Part shown: one piece after another, positions 47,840 through 52,443 of the stretch | Layout: each line of letters starts with the position of its first letter | Numbering within the stretch: the first letter of the stretch is position 1 | Assembly: GCF_003011965.1 (NCBI RefSeq) | Contig: NZ_PXWG01000039.1 | Location: 1-52,443 of the forward strand | DNA from: Streptosporangium nondiastaticum | Lineage (GTDB): Bacteria > Actinomycetota > Actinomycetes > Streptomycetales > Streptomycetaceae | Reading direction: 5' to 3' | Length of the DNA: 52,443 nt | Notes under the pieces: generated by a model | Databases searched by the model: none | Told to the model about the DNA's origin: nothing | What the model saw: the letters and a program-made list of their open reading frames with translations, nothing else | Made by a program: the position numbers and the translations under genes

Positions 47840-49054
47840 ATGCCCCCGCACAACCCCCTCGCCCCGTACGCCCGTCTCTTCGCCGTCCCCGGCGCCCGCG
47901 CCTTCACCGCCTGGAACCTCCTCGCCCGCCTCCCCATGGGCATGTTCGGCGTCAGCGCCGTCCTGATGATCTCCGCCGCCCGCGGCTCGTACGCGCTCGC
48001 CGGCGCCGTCACCGCGACCGGTCTCGCCGCGACGGCGGTCGTCGGCCCGCTGACGGCCCGGCTCGTGGACCGCCACGGGCAGGCCCGCGTCACCGTCCCC
48101 GCGGCCGGACTGGCCGCGCTGGGCTCCCTGGCCCTGGTCGTGTGCGTGCGCGCGGACGCCCCCGCCTGGACCCTGTTCGCCTGCTACGCGGCGACCGCGA
48201 CCACCCCCAACACCGGCGGCATGTCCCGCGCCCGCTGGTCGCACCTCCTGCGCGCCGACCCGGCCGCCCTGCACACCGCCAACTCCTTCGAGCAGGCCGC
48301 GGACGAGGCGTGCTTCATGCTCGGGCCGGTCCTCGCGACGTTCCTGTGCACGTCCTTCTTCCCGGAGGCGGGCACGCTGACCGCCGCGCTGATGTTCCTC
48401 ACCGGCGCCGTGCTCTTCGCGGCCCAGAAGCGCACCGAACCCCCCATAGCCACCGGCTCCGTACGCCCGCGCTCGCCGCTCCGCGGAAACCCCGGCCTGA
48501 CCGCGGTCCTGGCCGCCTTCCTCTGCACGGGCGCGCTGTTCGGCTCGCTGGAGGTCGTGACGATCGGCTTCGCCGACGCCGAGGGCCACCGCCCCGCCGC
48601 GGGAGCCGTCCTGGCCCTGCAGGCCGCGGGCTCCTGCGCGGCGGGCCTGCTCTACGGGCTGACGCGCCCGTCGGCCCCCGCGGCCGCCCGCTTCCCCCGC
48701 TGCCTGGCGGCGATGGCCGCCCTCGCGCTGCTGCCGCTCGCGGCGACGACCGCGGGCGGCGGCCTCCCCGCCCTCGCCGTCGCGCTGCTCCTGGCGGGCA
48801 TGGCCACGGCGCCCACCATGGTCACGGGCATGAACCTCGTCCAGGGCCTGACCCCGCCCGGCAGCCTCAACGAGGGCATGACCCTGGCCGTGACCGGCCT
48901 CCTCGCCGGCATCGCGGCCGGCTCCGCGGCCGGCGGCTACGCCGTGGAGCACGCGGGGGCCGCGGGCTACGCCGTGCCGGCCGCCGCCGCGGCGACCGCG
49001 CTGCTCACGGCGACGGCGGGCCGCCGGGCCCTCGCCGCGCGGCCCGCCGCCTGA
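47840..49054 (+). CDS. MFS transporter
   Basis: A 404-residue membrane protein with 12 predicted hydrophobic segments. A-R-L-V-D-R-H-G-Q-A-R near residue 75 is the cytoplasmic motif A between helices 2 and 3. The opening (P-G-A-R-A-F-T-A-W-N-L-L-A-R-L-P-M-G-M) is typical of a streptomycete efflux family. I start at ATG 47840; an upstream frame opening at 47777 lacks support. The gene is divergent from a LysR regulator. Its last 50 bases overlap, tail to tail, the end of the 49005 gene. Substrate unknown. Confidence 0.85.
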   Translation: MPPHNPLAPYARLFAVPGARAFTAWNLLARLPMGMFGVSAVLMISAARGSYALAGAVTATGLAATAVVGPLTARLVDRHGQARVTVPAAGLAALGSLALVVCVRADAPAWTLFACYAATATTPNTGGMSRARWSHLLRADPAALHTANSFEQAADEACFMLGPVLATFLCTSFFPEAGTLTAALMFLTGAVLFAAQKRTEPPIATGSVRPRSPLRGNPGLTAVLAAFLCTGALFGSLEVVTIGFADAEGHRPAAGAVLALQAAGSCAAGLLYGLTRPSAPAAARFPRCLAAMAALALLPLAATTAGGGLPALAVALLLAGMATAPTMVTGMNLVQGLTPPGSLNEGMTLAVTGLLAGIAAGSAAGGYAVEHAGAAGYAVPAAAAATALLTATAGRRALAARPAA

Positions 49055-50276
49055 GGAGCGTCCCGAGGCCCGCGGCCGCCAGCACCCCGCCGGTCGTCCC
49101 GCCCGCCACGTAGGCCACGGTCATCCCGGAGCTCCCGCCGGCCCCCGAGGTTCCGGAGGCTTCTGAGGTTCTGGAGGACCCTGAGGACCCGGAGGTTCCG
49201 GAGGCCCCTGAGGCCCCGGGCGTCGCGGTGGCGGCCGTGACCTCCAGGTGCGCCACTTTCGTGACCCGCCCGTGGTGGCTGGCCACCGTGACCGCGTACG
49301 TCCCGGGCGCGAGCCCCTGCCGGATCCGGGCGGGCGCGAAGTACCGCGGGTCGTCCCCGTCGCCCGCCTTGCTGTCGTCGCGCCGCAGCCGCACCGGCCG
49401 CTCGAACGCCGGCGACGTGGCCGTCAGCCGCTCCTCCTCGCCCGGGTCGGGCGACCTGTCGCGCCACAGGACGTTGACGGTGCCGCCGGCGGGGACCCGG
49501 TGCCCGCGGGCGCGGGCGTCCTCCGGCCCGGACGTCGCCGAGGTGCCGAAGAATGCGGGCCCGCGCGCACGGCCGACGTAGTCGCGGTCGCCGGGCCGCG
49601 CCGCCCGCACCGTCAGCGGCTTCTCGTCGACGACGCGCCCGCCCGGCCCGTACAGCGTGACCTTGTACGTGCCGTCGCGGACGCCCTGCGGCAGCTCGGC
49701 CGCCCCGGAGAACAGCCGCGGATTGTTCCAGTCCGTGCTCGCCGGGTCGTGCGCGAGGCGCACCTCCTTGCGGAAGGCGGGCGAGCGCACGGTGAAGGAC
49801 TGCCCGGTCTCGCCGGGGTACAGGTCGTCGTACGCCATCCACAGCCGCTCCCCCTGCCGCAGCACGTCGCCGGGCGTGGCCGCCGTGAAGCTCGGCCGCC
49901 GCGACTGCTTCACCTCGACGCGGTCCTTCGCGACGACCCGGCCGCCGGCCCGCACGGTGAGCGGGTACGTGCCCGGCCGGGTGGTCATCGCGATGGCCGG
50001 ACGGCCGTGGTGGGCGTGCGCGCGGGGCGCGAGCCGTACGGCGTGCGGGAAGACGGGCGAGGAGACGGTGACGTCGCCCCCCTCGCGCACGCCCTGCACC
50101 TCTATGTCGACGAGCTCGCCGGGGCGGTTGTCGAAGGCGCTGTTGAGCAGCACGTGTACGGGGCCGCCGTCACCTACGCGGCTGCTGTCGCCGGCGAACG
50201 CCGGAGCGGCGCCTCCTGCGCACCACAGGGCTCCCGTGACCAGCACTGCGGCCACTGCCGTACGCGTCCGGTTCAC
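49005..50276 (-). CDS. secreted or cell-wall-anchored protein with three tandem beta-domain repeats
   Basis: A 423-residue protein. The signal peptide is at 1-31 (A-A-P-A-F-A). Three repeats of about 90-110 residues follow, each with T-x-x-S-P-x-F-x-x-x-V-R-L and ending G-T-Y-x-V-T-V plus G-R-V (near residues 75-130, 155-215 and 275-345), resembling Ig-like beta-sandwiches. A Ser/Gly/Thr linker, a hydrophobic helix (about 384-404) and R-R-R-A-A-R-R follow, so it is a single-span surface protein. No sortase motif is seen. I chose GTG 50276 because the signal peptide begins there; the frame upstream overlaps the tmRNA terminator. Function unknown. Confidence 0.75.
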   Translation of the reverse strand: MNRTRTAVAAVLVTGALWCAGGAAPAFAGDSSRVGDGGPVHVLLNSAFDNRPGELVDIEVQGVREGGDVTVSSPVFPHAVRLAPRAHAHHGRPAIAMTTRPGTYPLTVRAGGRVVAKDRVEVKQSRRPSFTAATPGDVLRQGERLWMAYDDLYPGETGQSFTVRSPAFRKEVRLAHDPASTDWNNPRLFSGAAELPQGVRDGTYKVTLYGPGGRVVDEKPLTVRAARPGDRDYVGRARGPAFFGTSATSGPEDARARGHRVPAGGTVNVLWRDRSPDPGEEERLTATSPAFERPVRLRRDDSKAGDGDDPRYFAPARIRQGLAPGTYAVTVASHHGRVTKVAHLEVTAATATPGASGASGTSGSSGSSRTSEASGTSGAGGSSGMTVAYVAGGTTGGVLAAAGLGTLLRRRAARRGPGGPPSP

Positions 50277-50356
50277 CGGGCCACCACCCCCTCGCCATGG
50301 AGCGTCACCAGGAAAGAGGGCCGGGGAAGCCGATCGGTTGCGCGGGCCCGGCATGA

Positions 50357-50398
50357 CAAAAGCCCCTGGCCTGCGTTTCCGCAGATCAGGGGCTTTTG
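50357..50398 (-). terminator. tmRNA terminator
   Basis: A 12-bp perfect outer stem (CAAAAGCCCCTG, 50357-50368, with 50387-50398) encloses an inner CTGCG/CGCAG hairpin. On the minus strand it ends in GGGGCTTTTG. It begins 16 bases after the mature 3' end of ssrA. Confidence 0.88.
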
Positions 50399-50413
50399 CC
50401 CACATGGGATGAG

Positions 50414-50780
50414 TGGAGATGGCGGGAATCGAACCCGCGTCCAACGGTGCAGAATCAGGGCTTCTCCGAGCGCAGTCCGCTGCGATTTTCTCGGCCCCGG
50501 AGATCACGCGGACAAGTCTCCGACGGGCTCAGTCACTGTTTGATTTCCCACCCACCCCCGTGACCGGGGTCAGTGGTTTAGTTCCCTAGCTGATGCCAGG
50601 ATCCGGGTCGGGAACAGCCCCGGGCTGACACTTCGCAAGTCGCTACTTAGGCAGCGAGGGCGAAGGAATCGCGCTTGGTGTTGGCGATTATTGGTTGCGA
50701 CATATGGTTTACGAGATCATTGCCGCTTCCTCGGCTCGCTTCCCCTGCTTCGACATCCGCTGTCGAAACCGATCATCCCC
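50414..50780 (-). ncRNA. ssrA: transfer-messenger RNA
   Basis: Rescues stalled ribosomes by trans-translation with SmpB. The 5' end GGGGATG (50774-50780) pairs with CATCTCC (50415-50421) as a 7-bp acceptor stem, and the discriminator is A (50414). The T arm GCGGGTTCGATTCCCGC is intact. CCA is not encoded. The tag frame runs from GCC (50683-50685) to TAA (50647-50649) and reads ANTKRDSFALAA, ending in the ALAA protease signal. Pseudoknot-forming GC repeats follow. The total of about 367 nt is normal. smpB lies 88 bases upstream on the same strand. Confidence 0.95.
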
Positions 50781-50834
50781 ATGTTGATTTTTCAATCTGC
50801 GCAACCCAGGGTCCCCCCTGCGCTGCTGCCTCCA

Positions 50835-50855
50835 TCGTACGTGAACCACGTACGA
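50835..50855 (-). terminator. hairpin between smpB and ssrA
   Basis: A perfect 9-bp stem TCGTACGTG/CACGTACGA with a 3-base loop, 13 bases after the smpB stop. It probably ends or stabilises the smpB message before ssrA. Confidence 0.65.
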
Positions 50856-50868
50856 CCGTGCCAGCGTA

Positions 50869-51381
50869 TTACCGCTGCTGGGCCCGCGCGGCGGACGCCC
50901 GCTGCCGGCGGCGCGCCGCGGCGATCGCCCGGTTCGACTCGCGGGTGTCCTGCTTCTCGCGCAGGGTCTGCCGCTTGTCGTACTCCTTCTTGCCCTTGGC
51001 CAGGGCGATCTCGACCTTGGCCCGGCCCTCCTTGAAGTAGATGGCGAGGGGCACGATGGTGTGTCCCGTCTCCTGCGACTTGGAGTCGAGCTTGTCGATC
51101 TCGGCCCGGTGCAGCAGCAGCTTGCGCTTGCGGCGCGCGCTGTGGTTGGTCCACGTGCCCTGGGTGTACTCGGGGATGTGGGCGTTGTGCAGCCACGCCT
51201 CGCCGCCGTCGATCTGCACGAAGCCGTCGACCAGCGAGGAGCGCCCCTGCCGCAGCGACTTGACCTCCGTGCCGGTGAGGACCATGCCGCACTCGTACGT
51301 GGTCAGGATGTGGTAGTCGTAGCGCGCCTTCTTGTTCTGCGCGACGAGCTTGCGCCCCGTCTCTTTCTTGTCCTTAGCCAT
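50869..51381 (-). CDS. smpB: SsrA-binding protein
   Basis: Partner of tmRNA in trans-translation; it binds the tRNA-like domain and reads the empty decoding centre. The 170-residue protein has the family opening (L-V-A-Q-N-K-K-A-R-Y-D-Y-H-I-L-T-T-Y-E-C-G-M-V-L-T-G-T-E-V-K-S-L-R, about 12-45) and a basic C-terminal tail (K-K-E-Y-D-K-R-Q-T-L-R-E-K). It ends in an Ala/Arg-rich extension. It starts at an ATG 18 bases downstream of the protease gene stop, so the two may be co-transcribed. ssrA follows. Confidence 0.96.
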   Translation of the reverse strand: MAKDKKETGRKLVAQNKKARYDYHILTTYECGMVLTGTEVKSLRQGRSSLVDGFVQIDGGEAWLHNAHIPEYTQGTWTNHSARRKRKLLLHRAEIDKLDSKSQETGHTIVPLAIYFKEGRAKVEIALAKGKKEYDKRQTLREKQDTRESNRAIAAARRRQRASAARAQQR

Positions 51382-51399
51382 AGCGCCGCCATTCTCGCA

Positions 51400-52443
51400 C
51401 TAGGACCCGCCCCCGAGGCCACTCAATACTGTGCGGGCCCGCTCCTCGGCGTCGCCGCGGACCAGCAGGTCGGGGGCGATGCCCCGGCCGTCGACGACGC
51501 GCCCCGCCGGGGTGCGGTAGTGGCCGACGGTGAGCTCGGCGACGGAGCCGTCCGCGAGGCGGCTCGGCATCTGCACGGAGCCCTTGCCGAAGGTCCGCGA
51601 GCCGACGACGACCGCCCGGCCGCGGTCCTGCAGGGCGCCGGCCAGGAGCTCGGCGGCGCTCATCGTGCCGCCGTCGACGAGGACCACGAGCGGCAGGGCG
51701 GTGGCTCCGCCGGTGCGGGCCTCCAGGGCGCGCTGGCTGCCGTGCACGTCGTAGGTGGCGACGAGCCCGCCGTCGAGGAAGGCGGAGGCGGCCGTGACCG
51801 CCTCGTCGACCAGGCCGCCGGAGTTCCCCCGCAGGTCGAGGAGGATGCCCTCGCCCGGCAGGGCCTCCGCGGCGGCGGCGCGCACCTGCTCGCCGGAGCC
51901 CCGCGTGAACGAGCCGACCTTGATCCGTACGGCCGCGGCCCCCGCGGCGCCGGCCCCGGCGAGGCGCTCGGCCGTCACGCTCTCGGTGGTCAGCCGTTCC
52001 CGGTACAGGGTGCGCTCCCAGCTGCTGCCGGCGCGCTCGATCCCGATCCGTACGGGCGTGCCCGGGCCCGGCCAGGCGGTGGTGTCGCCGCGGAGGCGGG
52101 CGACGACCTCGGTGACGGGGCGGCCGTCGACGGGCGTGCCGTCGATGCTGCGCAGCAGGTCGCCGGAGCGGAGGCCGGCCCGGTCGGCGGGGCTGCCGGG
52201 GCGGACGCTGTCGATCTCGGTGCGGCCGCCGGCGGCCCGCCGCGCGGAGAGGCCGACCCCGATGTAGGAGCCGTTCAGGGCGCGCTCCAGGCCCTCGTAC
52301 TCGCGGGCGCTGTAGACGGCGCTCCAGCGGTCGCCGCTGCGGCCGACGACCTCGGCCGCGGCCTCCGCGGCGGACTTGCCGTCCTCGACGGCCCGCGCCG
52401 CGGCGGCCTCGACCTCCGTGCGGTCGACGGGGGCGCCGGCGCC
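51400..52443 (-). CDS. S41-family C-terminal processing protease (partial)
   Basis: An open frame from the right edge to the TAG at 51400-51402 gives the last 347 residues; the N-terminus lies beyond the window. A PDZ domain is visible (G-L-R-S-G-D-L-L-R-S-I-D-G, about 52130-52200). The catalytic part shows D-L-R-G-N-S-G-G, T-M-S-A-A-E with the nucleophilic Ser, and G-K-G-S-V-Q with the Lys of the Ser/Lys dyad. CtpA-type proteases act in the cell envelope. In S. coelicolor, as I recall, such a gene sits between smpB and ftsX/ftsE, so ftsX may lie just outside. Confidence 0.92.
   Translation of the reverse strand, partial: GAGAPVDRTEVEAAAARAVEDGKSAAEAAAEVVGRSGDRWSAVYSAREYEGLERALNGSYIGVGLSARRAAGGRTEIDSVRPGSPADRAGLRSGDLLRSIDGTPVDGRPVTEVVARLRGDTTAWPGPGTPVRIGIERAGSSWERTLYRERLTTESVTAERLAGAGAAGAAAVRIKVGSFTRGSGEQVRAAAAEALPGEGILLDLRGNSGGLVDEAVTAASAFLDGGLVATYDVHGSQRALEARTGGATALPLVVLVDGGTMSAAELLAGALQDRGRAVVVGSRTFGKGSVQMPSRLADGSVAELTVGHYRTPAGRVVDGRGIAPDLLVRGDAEERARTVLSGLGGGS

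Overview
The window is high-GC chromosomal DNA from a streptomycete. The evidence is an SsgA-like sporulation protein, a DUF2510 protein, an actinobacterial HelD, a DUF3039 protein, an HU protein, and a tmRNA whose encoded tag reads ANTKRDSFALAA. Third codon positions are nearly all G or C. As I recall it, the order ssgG, glcD-like, hpd, lrp ... murA, hup, malic enzyme, helD, anti-sigma, sigma ... smpB follows the core of Streptomyces chromosomes such as S. coelicolor. The species cannot be named from the sequence alone. Two genes are cut by the window edges: the DUF2510 protein at the left and an S41 protease at the right.

Layout, left to right. Positions 1-4.2 kb hold the DUF2510 protein, an SsgG-like protein, a GlcD-type FAD oxidase, 4-hydroxyphenylpyruvate dioxygenase and a divergent Lrp regulator. 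Positions 4.2-8 kb hold a four-gene OpuB/OsmU-type ABC importer (permease, ATPase with CBS tail, permease, lipoprotein) with start/stop overlaps. Positions 8-13.2 kb hold a short Lon-type membrane protease without a PDZ domain, an IclR regulator, a DEAD/DEAH helicase and an MFS exporter. Positions 13.5-17.3 kb form a sulfur group: a YeiH-type exporter translationally coupled to a cysteine dioxygenase, a LysR regulator, an alpha/beta hydrolase with an unusual Asp nucleophile position, and tRNA-Cys.

Positions 17.4-24.4 kb are the most accessory-looking stretch. Two convergent gene sets meet tail to tail with 5 bases between them. The plus set carries two WXG100/LXG-like proteins, one with a long glycine-rich C-terminus, followed by two small cytosolic-looking proteins. 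The minus set carries a paired WXG100-like and PPE/EspB-like protein plus a mycosin (type VII secretion subtilisin). No EccB/C/D/E core gene is present, so this looks like an orphan type VII effector module. Its minus-strand promoter contains two perfect palindromes.

Positions 24.5-30 kb encode a three-subunit xanthine-dehydrogenase-type molybdoenzyme. Its [2Fe-2S] subunit has an extension of about 530 residues that includes eight consecutive G-x-H-x-x-H repeats. Positions 30.3-35.2 kb hold an amino-sugar operon: a CUT1 importer without an ATPase, plus a GH20 beta-N-acetylhexosaminidase, with a recognisable promoter and a downstream operator-like site. Positions 35.3-43 kb are core genes (DUF3039, AlgH/YqgE, murA, hup, malic enzyme, helD). 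Between helD and the malic enzyme lies a structured RNA of about 130 nt with its own promoter-like sequence and a 15-bp terminator. Positions 43-45.8 kb hold an ECF sigma/anti-sigma pair (SigU/RsuA by position) divergent from a secreted CHRD-DUF3455 protein. Positions 45.8-50.3 kb hold a CGNR zinc-finger regulator, a repeat-rich gap, a divergent LysR/MFS pair with a 23-bp tandem duplication between them, and a surface protein with three repeated domains. The right end is the trans-translation pair smpB and ssrA, preceded by a CtpA-type protease.
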